A stretch of 64,000 nt of DNA, taken from Zelonia costaricensis. Lineage: Eukaryota; Euglenozoa; Kinetoplastea; Trypanosomatida; Trypanosomatidae. The notes beneath the pieces are model-generated. The model ran no database searches, was not told where the DNA came from, and saw only the letters and a program-made list of their open reading frames with translations. Below are positions 1-9,600 of the stretch, one piece after another; within the stretch, counting starts at the first letter, position 1; every line of letters starts with the position of its first letter. The position numbers and the translations under genes are program-made. The stretch lies in assembly GCA_030849075.1 (NCBI GenBank), contig JASAOO010003532.1, positions 34,331 to 98,330 on the forward strand. Reading direction: 5' to 3'.

Positions 1-1408
1 CGACGAGGCGCTCGTCGTTGGTGTGCTTCTTCAGCACGCGCCGGTCCGGCCCGCCGTCCTGCACGAGGGCGCCCTGACGCCCGAGGCCGAAGCGCTGCCG
101 CCGGGCCTGAGCCTTGGCCTCCTGCGCGCTCTGCCGCCGCGCGTTCAGCGACTCCACCACGTCGCCCGTGAGGGCCTCGCCCAGCTTGGGTTCGTCGGAG
201 GTGGTGTTCTGCGCGTAGGTCTGCCGCGCCTGCGACTCGGTGTCTGGCAGAGCGGCGGCCCCACCGCGCAGGTTCTTCATCGCCTCCTCCATGGACGATG
301 GTGGCACGACTGGCGGCAGCTGCTGGGCGCCGTGCGGCCGGCCCGCGCGCTGCGCCGCGTAGCGGTCCATGTCGTAGCCTTGGAAGGGCACCCGCGCGGC
401 GCGCTGCATCACCTTGAAGTCGAACCGCTCCTTAGCCCGCAGGCCGTGGGCGATGCGCAGGTTCTCGTCCAGGAAGTCGTCCGCCGCGCTGGAGGTGCTG
501 CGGTGCACCGCCTCCACCGCCTCACTGCCGCTCAGACCCGTGGCGGCCGTGTAGGAGACGTCGGGCGTGGCAGCGGCACCCGCGGTGGCGGCGCGGTAGC
601 GGTCCAGCGTCGCCTGCTGCCGCACCTTCTCCTCGCTCAGCGCGCCGCTCGCGCGCAGCTGCGCCATGGCATCGAGCGAGGACGTGCCGGGAAAGACGCC
701 GCGGTAGCGGTCCGCCGGCAGGTGCTGCTGCGTGAAGGCGTCGCGCTCCGACTCGCTGCGTAGCTGCCGCGACGTCGCCCGTGCACTCTGCGCGGCATCA
801 CGCATCGTCGCCACATCGTGCGCCAGCCACTCTCGCCGCGCGGCGGCCGCCGCGTAGAAGCCGTCATCGGCGCTGCCGCTGCCCCCGCTGCCGTCCAGCG
901 GGTGCGGGTAAGCGATGCGGCCACCCTGCGTGAAGTCGCGCGGCGCGTACTGCGGGCTGTACCCGGTGGCGGGGTCCCGGTAGTAGTCCTTGTGGGCCAG
1001 GCCGCCGAGGGGGTCGCTCGAGCCCATCAGCTCGCGCTGCAGCTGCGTCGCCCAGTCCGACATGACGGCGTCAGGCGAGGGCGGGGCGACGCGGCCGGCG
1101 CCAGCTGCAGGGAAGCCCTCACGACTCCTTCCACCACCCCCGCCGTGACGAGGTCCCCCGCGGCCGCTCCCCATCGCGCCACCGCCACCGCCATCGCCTC
1201 CGCCGCCAGAGGGGCGGTGTGAGGCGGCCGACGGGAAGGACGTGGTGGCTGAGGGCGGGGCGTTGTCGCGAATGAACGTGTGCACGCCCCGCTCGCGTGT
1301 GCCCCCGCTGCTCTGTGCGCGGCACGGCATGACGGCGGACGACCGCGACGAGGACGGCGTGCCTGCCGACACCGCCGCCGCGGCGGCGATGCAGCGACGA
1401 CGCATCAT
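1..1408 (-). CDS. Hypothetical protein, probably mitochondrial (C-terminus outside window)
   Basis: The reading frame is open from the ATG at 1408 down to base 1 with no stop, giving 469 codons of a gene that continues to the left. The first ~35 residues start MMRRRCIAAAAAV and are rich in Arg, Ser and Ala with no acidic residue, which fits a mitochondrial import presequence. A Gly-rich linker follows (about residues 75-110), then a charged, Tyr-containing region with repeated short D-x-Y-R-type segments such as HKDYYRDPATGYSPQY and LPADRYRGVFPG. There is no membrane segment and no catalytic motif I recognise. A second ATG lies directly after the first (1405). Kinetoplastid-specific mitochondrial proteins, for example of the mitoribosome, often look like this, but that is only a guess. 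Confidence 0.75.
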   Translation of the reverse strand, partial: MMRRRCIAAAAAVSAGTPSSSRSSAVMPCRAQSSGGTRERGVHTFIRDNAPPSATTSFPSAASHRPSGGGGDGGGGGAMGSGRGGPRHGGGGGRSREGFPAAGAGRVAPPSPDAVMSDWATQLQRELMGSSDPLGGLAHKDYYRDPATGYSPQYAPRDFTQGGRIAYPHPLDGSGGSGSADDGFYAAAAARREWLAHDVATMRDAAQSARATSRQLRSESERDAFTQQHLPADRYRGVFPGTSSLDAMAQLRASGALSEEKVRQQATLDRYRAATAGAAATPDVSYTAATGLSGSEAVEAVHRSTSSAADDFLDENLRIAHGLRAKERFDFKVMQRAARVPFQGYDMDRYAAQRAGRPHGAQQLPPVVPPSSMEEAMKNLRGGAAALPDTESQARQTYAQNTTSDEPKLGEALTGDVVESLNARRQSAQEAKAQARRQRFGLGRQGALVQDGGPDRRVLKKHTNDERLV

Positions 1409-1550
1409 GATCGAGCTCCTCCCTTGCCTCTTCTCGCCAGATTACCTACTTGGGATACTACGGTACCTTGTGTTGTTCCTGTTACCCCCTGTGTGCCGCA
1501 CGTACTTCTTCGTTGCACGCGCGACGTGATGACGCACGATTGCGCAAGTC

Positions 1551-1557
1551 TGTGTCT

Positions 1558-1595
<38 letters not shown>
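1551..1595. repeat. (TG)n microsatellite
   Basis: An almost pure TG dinucleotide run with a few CTG interruptions at its left end. In the sense of the minus-strand gene it is a (CA)n run about 150 nt upstream of the ATG at 1408. Confidence 0.95.
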
Positions 1596-1598
<3 letters not shown>

Positions 1599-1805
1599 GG
1601 AGAGGACTAGCGAGCCCGCGACTGACTCGTCCACTGGCGTCCGCGCAGCACGTAGGAATGCGCTTCTGAGGAAGACACGGGGAGCAAAAGAACGACGTGA
1701 TAGGGAGACGGTGGAAACCAAGGGGTGGCGAGCCAGCGACATCAGCGCCGGCGCAGACGGTCGTGTGTACGCGGTGGCGGCGCATGGAGGAGATGGGCGC
1801 AACGG

Positions 1806-1832
1806 TGCAGCAGCAGCAGCAGCAGCAGCAGC
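1806..1832. repeat. (CAG)n trinucleotide run
   Basis: Eight to nine uninterrupted CAG units in the intergenic spacer; read as CTG on the transcribed-sense strand. It is not inside any credible gene. Confidence 0.9.
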
Positions 1833-3372
1833 ACACGTAACCTGCCTCTCCCCCCCCCTCGCTTGCTTCACCGGAAGCGGGCACTCCCAACATAGCGGAG
1901 CAGCGCCAGAACGCGGAGCGAGACAGAGGGCAGTGCAAAGGGTTTCGCCTCCCGGCGAGTCCAGCACTCCCATCCGCCCCCCTTCCCCAACCCGCCGTCT
2001 AGATCCCCGGGAACTCCGCACACACGCAGACACACAGACACGCACACACACACGCATTGAAGCGTGGTGGCGTGGTCGCAGGGGGGGGGAGCGGACGGCA
2101 ACGTGAGGCGGACCGGACGTCCGCCTCTCACCGTCGCATTCTTCATCTTCGTTCTTCACAGAGGGTTGTAGAAAGCGCCGGGCCGGTTTCCGCAGGACGC
2201 GGTGCTTGAAGTGCGCACGTTTGGGATGACGTCGAAAGTGCTGGTGAGGGAGGGGGGGTGAGGGGAGTGTGCGCCCCTGTCTGCGTCGGCTCATGCGTCC
2301 ACACCCCTCACCACACACACACACGCGTAGACGTACGCACACGCGCAGAGGAGGGCATCGGCACCCTACGCAACAGGCAGACCGATGGTTGTAACGGTAA
2401 CACGTTCCAGCGAACGCGAAGAGGAGAGGCGACGCACACAACTCCGGGGGGCGGGGGCGGAAGGCGGTCGGGCCGATGCAGCGAAGAGCTTCTTGATGAG
2501 CAACACAAACACACACACAGAGACAGACAAACCTGAAAGGCACACGCACAGACTCGCTACACCCCACGAGGGGAGGAGGCCTCTGCGCGGGCGTGCGCCG
2601 TCAACTCGCGCGCACGCCAACAACCACAACAAAGAGAAAGAGGGGAGGGAGAAAGCTCGGACGACGGAGAGCGAGAAGGTGACGGCGGCACGTCGCAGCG
2701 CCCAACCGCCACGCCGACCAAAAGGCGAGAGCAACACAACGAAGGGAGGAAGAGGAGGAGGAGGACGCGAGCGGTCATCGACGAGGACGCGAACGGCATC
2801 GATGCGCGAAGAACCACGCGTCAGGCGTGCTGCTCATCGCCCTTCTCCGCTTCTTCTGTGTGGGGAGGAAGGAGGGAGGGGCGGTTCGCGAGAGAGAGGA
2901 GACAAGCTTGGAGAACCAGAAGCGTTCCGCGCGCGCGGGCTGGCGGGCCCGTCCCCGGTGGCAATGCGAAGACGTCGACGGTGAAGAGCCAAAAATGGAA
3001 AGCACACACACAAGAAGGAAAGGCGCTACGAGGTGGGATGGGGTGAGGCGGGTGTGTGTGTGTGTGTGTGCGGGGGGGAGGGGGTGTCGCGACGTGACAG
3101 GCGAGCGCGCGCCAGCGTAGGCGCAGGGGGGAAGGGCGGCGCACACACGACCGCAGCAGGGGTTCTGGCGATGGCGCTGCACGGTGCGCTGAGGGGCCGC
3201 AGGGAGGAGGGTCGCTTGCCTGCCGGTGACGAGTGTGCCCCATGGTGCTTCCTTTCCATGCCCTTCGCCGCACACGCCGACAAGCACGCGTCATCTTGCC
3301 TGCTTCTCGCCTCGTTCTTCCTCAACCCTTGAGGCATGATCAACCCCCCCTCCCTCCTCGCCCTCCTTCGCC

Positions 3373-4113
3373 TTAGGCACGCTGCACGCCACCGGCAGCA
3401 GGCGCGGCTGTGTTGGCGTTGCTGCTGCCGCTGACGAAGAACGAGGCGACCTGCCCCGCCGCCTGCGGCCGTGCCGCGGCCTGCGACAGCATGAAGGAGG
3501 TGAGCTTCTGCTGGGCATCGCGGCGGCACTTGAAGTACCCGAAAAAGTTCGACCCGGCCAGGAGCAGGCCCGCGATGGTGATGGGCAGGTAGCGGAAGGA
3601 CAGCAGGTTCATGATGAAAAGGATGATCCAGGCGACGCAGTTGGCGCCCGTCGTCACCCAGAAGAACCAGTTGTCGTAGGCATTCACGCGCTGGTCGGCC
3701 TCCGGGCTGCTCTCGAAGACCCACTGCGTCGACCCGTCCTCCTTCACCTCATTCCACCACCGCATCGAGACGAGGATGCGGCCGGTGATGTTCTTGGTCG
3801 TCCAAAAGTCCGCCGCGAGGAGGAGGATCGTGATGACGAGCAGCAGCACGTACTTGAGGCCGAAGATGCCGCCCAGCAGGAAGACGAGAATCGCGGCTAC
3901 CTTGAAGCACACCTGGAAGAAGGCGGCGATGGGGTGCACTCCCTTGTACCCACCGTGGTCGGTCGTTTGCGCTGGAATGGTAGTCCCATCCTGCAGCGGT
4001 GCCGCCGAAAACTGGTTTGTCGGCTCCGCGCTGTAGCTCTCTGCGCCGAAGCCGTTACTCGCCGCGCCGTTGGGCGCCGGCGCGCTGCTGAAGTCGAAGT
4101 TGGGCTTGCTCAT
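3373..4113 (-). CDS. TVP23: Golgi membrane protein TVP23 family (DUF846)
   Basis: A 246-residue multispanning membrane protein. The N-terminal ~65 residues are a soluble Ser/Ala/Asn-rich segment starting MSKPNFDFSS. Then comes the family core: HPIAAFFQVCFKVAA (first membrane helix), a second hydrophobic stretch GLKYVLLLVITILLLAADFW, the conserved motif TTKNITGRILVSMRWWNEV followed by WVFESSPE, and two more helices before a polar tail. TVP23/FAM18 proteins are Golgi membrane proteins linked in yeast to vesicle trafficking with Yip1-family partners. The MSKPN start was chosen over an upstream in-frame Met because the extra 100 residues are (CA)n-encoded His-Thr repeats, and a pyrimidine tract ending in CACAG lies 13 nt before this ATG. 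Length matches the family (about 200-250 residues). Confidence 0.93.
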   Translation of the reverse strand: MSKPNFDFSSAPAPNGAASNGFGAESYSAEPTNQFSAAPLQDGTTIPAQTTDHGGYKGVHPIAAFFQVCFKVAAILVFLLGGIFGLKYVLLLVITILLLAADFWTTKNITGRILVSMRWWNEVKEDGSTQWVFESSPEADQRVNAYDNWFFWVTTGANCVAWIILFIMNLLSFRYLPITIAGLLLAGSNFFGYFKCRRDAQQKLTSFMLSQAAARPQAAGQVASFFVSGSSNANTAAPAAGGVQRA

Positions 4114-5365
4114 CGTGGAACAGCCTCTGTGACGTCCCGTCGTGCGGGTCAGGAAGGAAGAGTCGGAGGGCGAGAAGGCACGGAAAAGAGGGAATGAGCG
4201 AGAGGGTGTGAAGGTCGTGTGTGTGTGCGTGTGTGTGTGAGTTCTCAGAAGAAAAAGCAAGCTCTTGAATATGTGTGTGTGTGTGATACGAGCAATAGAA
4301 GGAGGAGGGAGACAGAGAATGAAGTGGACAACAAGCTCACGCACTTGTGTGTGTGTGTGTGTGTGTGTCTGTGCCTCTACCGACGATCGGAAGAGCGTGC
4401 GCGTGAGCCGCACCTCTCCCCCTCTCGACGCAGGCGTGTGCGCAGGCGGAGTTGTGGCAGTGGGAGAAGGCCACCTCCGTGCACCTCATTCTCTGGCAGC
4501 GGGATGGTGGAGCGGCTCGTCGTACCCAGTATGGACACCGCTACCCCCCCCCCCTCGTACCCGCACCGACCACCTTCCCCCCCCCCTCCCCTCTCCACCG
4601 CAGCCTCCAGAGCCTGCGCTGATGAAGGGCACAGCTCAACACACGTCGACACCCAGACGTTAACATCACGGCAAAGGGCATCAGCCGCACCTCAGCGCAC
4701 CGACCACTCCACTGTGTACCCCCTGCTGTGGCTCCGTCCCGTGTCGCCGAGTGGGGCGGAGCTGCCCATGCCGAGCGTTGCGTCTCTCTCTTTCCTTTTC
4801 TTGGTTAGTTAATACGAGAAGGGTGCGGGTGGGCACACAGGCGGACCTGACACAACCACAAAACACTCACCGGATAGTCCCCATCTCATGCCTGCGCATC
4901 CACCAAGACGGCAGCCGACAACGACCACCCCCCCCTTCACACACACACACACACACAACTCGCCGCATGAATTGTGCTCGCTACTCTGGTGTAGGCAGCG
5001 CCCACAGTGGGGTCGGTGGCCGCGCGAACTACGCGGAGGTGGTGATGCGCTGCAGCGGCCGCCTTGCGCTCACCTCTCCCCCCTCCAGTCGATGCGGTCC
5101 ACGACACGACAGGCTCGGGAGAAGGGCGAGGAGGGCAGCTTGGGAAAGTGAGCAAACACAAGCGCTGAAGGAGTGTGAAGAAGAAGATCACGACGCACAC
5201 ACAAAGCCCACGCAGCGCGCGCGGGGGGAGAGGAGCGGGGGGAGGGGGAGGGGCTGACGCAGGGTGAGGACGCTGAGGACGACGTCGGACGTGTGCGGCG
5301 CCGACGCCACAAGGAAGAACAAATGCAACTCGCTGTCGACCTCCGCGCATCACTCTCTCTGGCCT
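4114..5365. other. Intergenic region with (GT)n near TVP23 start
   Basis: Holds (GT)n runs at about 4218-4238, 4272-4285 and 4346-4369 just upstream of TVP23, poly-C runs near 4548 and 4580, and a (CA)n run near 4939-4957 on the side of the 3' end of the next gene. No credible gene was seen. Confidence 0.7.
4127..4162 (-). promoter_or_regulatory. Predicted trans-splice acceptor for the TVP23 gene
   Basis: On the minus strand a pyrimidine-rich stretch (CTCTTCCTTCCTGACCC) is followed by CACAG with the AG at 4128-4127, giving a 13-nt 5' UTR after spliced-leader addition. Inferred from sequence only. Confidence 0.45.
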
Positions 5366-5791
5366 TCACTCCAGCGCGTGCGAGCCGGCGCCCGCCCCGC
5401 CCTGTCGCTCCTTGTGCCGCTGCACGAGGTACACCATGCCGCAGTACACCGTCTCCAGCGCCTCCGCCTCGCAGTCGCGCCCCTTCGCCCGTTGGCAGCG
5501 CTGCAGCGCGCGCTGCTCCACTTTGCACGTCGGCGCCGCAGCCGCAGCACGGAAGACGGCCGCCTGTTTCTTCTCGTCCTCCAGGCACCGGCGCGCCACC
5601 TCCTGATACGGCTTGCAACGCTTGACGCCGCGGCGCTGCAGGCTCTGGTCCACGTAGCTGCCGTCGATGTGCGGCGGTACGAAGTTCTGGATGCACGCGT
5701 CGAGGTCGCTCGCCTGCCCAGCGCAGAAGCGGTCCGTCATCAGCTTCGTCAGGAGAATTTGGAGATTCTCGTTGGTGATGGGTTCCGCCAT
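5366..5791 (-). CDS. Quadruple CX9C protein, NDUFA8-like (mitochondrial intermembrane space)
   Basis: A 141-residue soluble protein starting MAEPITNENL. All eight cysteines fall in four CX9C motifs: C23/C33, C59/C69, C89/C99 and C107/C117, with seven residues between C99 and C107. Twin CX9C proteins fold as disulfide-locked coiled-coil-helix-coiled-coil-helix modules imported into the mitochondrial intermembrane space by Mia40/Erv1. Four CX9C motifs in one small protein is the hallmark of complex I subunit NDUFA8 (PGIV; human about 172 residues), and this is the closest match by architecture; the sequence between the cysteines is otherwise too divergent to be sure. The start was chosen because the upstream in-frame extension has no Cys motif and looks like UTR. 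Alternatives are another CX9C respiratory or assembly factor. Confidence 0.8.
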   Translation of the reverse strand: MAEPITNENLQILLTKLMTDRFCAGQASDLDACIQNFVPPHIDGSYVDQSLQRRGVKRCKPYQEVARRCLEDEKKQAAVFRAAAAAPTCKVEQRALQRCQRAKGRDCEAEALETVYCGMVYLVQRHKERQGGAGAGSHALE

Positions 5792-6004
5792 TCTTCTGCG
5801 GAGTTCTTCCTTTTTTTCTTCTTGACTTGCCTTTGTATTCGTCGCTCGTGGAGAGTGAAGGAGTCGCAGGATGTGGGGAGGGGAGCGGGGGGACGGAGTG
5901 GGCCTGCGACCTTGTTCCAATCAACGAGCAGAGTCCGTCAGCGTCGATGCGCGGCAGGAGCGCAGCACACAGAGCAGCCGCGGTGGTGATGATGCTGATG
6001 GTGC

Positions 6005-6034
6005 TGTGTGCGTGTGTGTGTGTTTGTGTGTGTG
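6005..6034. repeat. (GT)n microsatellite
   Basis: An imperfect GT run about 215 nt upstream of the CX9C-protein ATG; it reads (CA)n in the transcript sense. Confidence 0.85.
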
Positions 6035-6247
6035 CACGCGCAACGAGGCAGCGTGACGTAGAAACGCAGGGGATTGAGTCCACGAATGCAATTCACGTGC
6101 ACAACGTGTGGGTGCACCTTCTCGAGACGGTGATTCGTGTGTTTGAAGTTTGCCGGTTCCGGCAGAGGAAAAGTTGGCAGGGGGTGAGGGGTGGGGCAGC
6201 ACGCCTAACAATGGTGAGTTTAAAGGGGGGAGAGAGCCGTCACCACC

Positions 6248-6291
6248 GGGGGGGGGGGGGGGGGGGCCCCGGCGNCCGGGGGGGGGGGGGC
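6248..6291. repeat. Interrupted poly-G tract with an N
   Basis: Two long G-runs flank CCCCGGCG-N-CC, with N at 6275. The G/C arrangement can form hairpins or G-quadruplexes, and the N probably marks an unresolved base or a collapsed homopolymer in the assembly. Confidence 0.85.
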
Positions 6292-6698
6292 ACCGGCGTG
6301 TCGACAGAGATCCGCAGACCAGTCTTCGGCTCTCCTACATGAGATGCCTCGTTGCCCACGTCGAGCTGATCGCTGTGAGGGCAAGCTCGTCGCTTGCGCA
6401 TGCAACCTCCCCCCCCCCGCCTACGTGGGACACAAGAGAGAGTGGAAAGAACTGCGCCGACACCTGTCGGCATGCTCCTTCATTCGTTTCGCTCGAAGTT
6501 CGTTGGCCGCGCGGACTCCACAAAGAAGAAAGAAGGGAAGCGAGGACGAGGCGCACGGATGAAGAGCAGCACAACACACACGCACAGAACTGCACACAAT
6601 GCGCCACACGAGGTTTGCATCGCGACAACAAAGCCAATCATAAGCACGGAAAAATAGACACATGCACACGCACGCACACACGCGCGCCGACGGCCACC

Positions 6699-9600
6699 TC
6701 ACCTCACCCGAGCCTGCGCTCCCTGCCACCTGCGCCACAGCGCGTACTGCTCGCTGCTCCACACAAGTGGCGGTGGTGGTGGTGGTGATGCACGGCCGGA
6801 ACTGGCGACTAGGGCATCACCCGCCGGTGGCGGCGGTGGGGTCTGCGGCACAGGCAGACCCGCCCGCCCGAGGTCCTGCACGGGCGACGACGATACCGAG
6901 GAGAAGGGGGGCGACCCAACAAGCGCGGAGGGACTTCCGCTGTTCCTGCGGCAGTGCGGCTGCTGTGGCGGCATCGACGCCGGCGCTGCAAGTCGTGTCG
7001 AGCGCACACGCGACCGTCGCTGCAGCTGCTGCTGTCGCTGTCTGTGCCCCGCGCGCGGTGGTGCGGAGCGCCACCGCTGCCGCTCGCGAAGGAAGAGCTC
7101 TATGCTCTTATCATCCTCCTCCACCCAGCGGCCCCACGCCACCGCGAGCAGCACAACGCGCACCACGAAGGAGGCGATCACGAGCAGCAGCAGCAGCAGG
7201 ACGGCGTACGTGCGGTACGCATCCTTCAGCCGGCACTGGCCGTACTGTGCGCAGCAGCCAGCAATGCCACGCTGCAGGGCGTGGTGCGAGCCTGCCTCCT
7301 CGTCCGCGAAGCAAGTCGCGTTGCACCAGCTGATCTGGAAGTAGTCGGCGAAGGTGCCCTCCGTAGGGAGGAACGTGTGCGTGGTATTCCGCACTCGCTG
7401 GACAGCCGACGGGGCGGGCACTGCGTGCAACACCAACGACGCATGGGAGGAGCGGCTCAGCACTGCGGCCTGCACAGCTGCATGCGATAGAGAGGCGAGG
7501 TGCGTGCGCGAGCTGCGGCCATCGCCAGGGCCCCAGCCACCCCCTACGTCCCCTTCTTGGCAGTCACGGTAGATGCTCACACGGTACACAGGCGAGATGC
7601 CGTCCAAGCACCGCGGCAGCTGCTCTGTGTAACACGTGCTGAACCACGGCGCGCTCGAGCGGGAGCGCAGCTGGTGGTCCGCCTGTAGCGTGGACCCAAT
7701 CACCGCCGCGTAGTACCCGCTCACCGTGACGAGCACCGCCGCGGCGCACAGCAGCGGCCACCAGTGCTGCGCGCGTCGCAGCGCGGCGATCACGACGTAG
7801 TGCAGCGCCAGCACGCTGCCCGTGGCGAGGAGCAGCACGCCCTGATCACCCCAGTTGTCCAGCAAGAAGACGGTGGCGAGGTACGCATTCGCAGTCGTCA
7901 CACTGTCGAGCTGCACACACGTTCGCAGAACCGTGAGTCGCTGACGCACCCGTGAGAGCGAAACCTGCACGATGCCCTGCGCGTACTGTCGCCAGCCAAA
8001 GCTCGCGTGCACCCACGGGGTCAGCAGCGCCGAGACGACGAAGAGGACCACGCTGCTCGCGACGCCGACGCAGGTGAGCGCGAAGAGCGGCTCCAGTACG
8101 GGCTCTAGTGGGCGGCCCGGGTCGCGCGTGGGGGCAGAGCCGCTATCGCTGAACGCGCTGCTGCTGCTGCTACTAGGGCTGCTGCCGAAGACGCCGCGGC
8201 GCGCCCATTCCCCGTCGCTCACACCACGTCCGCCGCCGCTGCGAAGCGCCTCCTCACCCCGTCCCAGCGCGAGGCGACTCTGATGGCGGCCCCACGACGG
8301 CCACGCCAAGCCCGCCAGCGTGGTTGCAGCTGCCGTGGGCGGAGGCACCGACGCGGGCGCCGCGCGCATGTAGCTGGTTGCCACGAAGGGCAGGAAGTAC
8401 GCAGCGCGGCACACCTGCAGCGCCACCACAACCGCCTGCACCACCAGCAGGCCGCCCTTCTCGTAGCGTACGGCCCGCACGGCGAAGCGCACGGTGAGGA
8501 GGCCGTTCAGCATGAAGCAGACGAGGCTGAAGGTTAAGTCGGCCTGCACGCGGTCCTCGAAGGAGAAGGTGTTGCACGCCGTCATGTCGTGCACCTCCGC
8601 GACACGCGTGCGGCGATACGCAAAGACGCCGAGCATCGCCACCGTCGCCGTCAGCATGGCAAGCGCAGCGTACTGCAGAGTCACGTAGACGCGCCCGATC
8701 CACGGCACGCGCATCAGCGTGCCTCGCCGAGGGGGCGGCCTCCGTGGGAGCGGGGGCGGCGGCGTGCCCGCTGTCGCACCCGCACTTTCCGCTAGCCCCG
8801 CGGCGCCGGGGTCAGCGCTGGCGGTGCGGCGGTGGTGGTCGATGCCGCCGCGGTCGGTGGGCGAGGCCGCCGCTTCGTGGCGAGGCCGCTTCCACACCCT
8901 ATAGAAGTCAATCGTGCGGTGCGTGGCGCGGCGGCACGAGACGGCGGCGTGGCGCACCGACGTTGGCACCCACGCGAAGCGAAGGCGCCGCGTCGACGGC
9001 AGCGCTGATGTGGCGGGAACCGGGCGGCTGGTGAGGTCCGCCTGCCGCCCGCTCTCCCCGTCATGCTTCGCCGTGGCCGATGCAGCGCCTCGTGACGAGG
9101 GTGGCAGCTGGGGAAGCAGCGAGGACGGCGTCAGTGTCGCTCGCGCCGAGATGGTGTGGCGCGTGCGGGATGGCCGACTGCCACTGCTCGTGCTGCCGGC
9201 CCAGCCTTCGCCTTCGTGTGCCACGTCGCTCATGTCCTCCCCGTCCTCGCCGTCGCTGTCCGGGCCCGCCAGGTGCAGGGGACGTGCCGCCGCCGCGCGG
9301 CTGGAAATCAAAAGGTGCCGCTCGGGTGGCAATCGCTCGCCGCGCTCCTCGCCGTGGTACGCGTGCCAGAGGCGGTGCGGCGCTGCCCATGCGCCGTTGT
9401 GCGTACGGTGGTCTGCGCCCCGGGTGTCCGGCAGGAGATGATCATCCTCGGCTGCACTGCCGTCCGCCTCTTCCTCCCCGTCGCTGCCAGCAAGCGGAAG
9501 ACATTCGAGGCACAGGATGCACACCGCCCCACCGCACACGCACGGCCGCCGCCGCAGCAGCCACCGCAGTGGCACCGTCACGCAGACACACCCGCAGCAC

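Larger units (their letters stand above)
1409..3372. other. Intergenic region
   Basis: This 2-kb spacer should hold the 3' UTR of the TVP23 gene and the splice signals of the leftmost gene. It contains a (TG)n run, a (CAG)n run, shorter (CA)n stretches near 2316-2330 and 2505-2520, a (GT)n stretch near 3053-3070 and several poly-C/poly-G runs. Open frames here are low-complexity (His-Thr, Cys-Val or Arg-rich) and look non-coding. Confidence 0.7.
5792..6698. other. Intergenic region with an ambiguous base
   Basis: Contains a (GT)n run (6005-6034) upstream of the CX9C gene and a long G-run region interrupted by the only N in the window. No gene seen. Confidence 0.7.
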
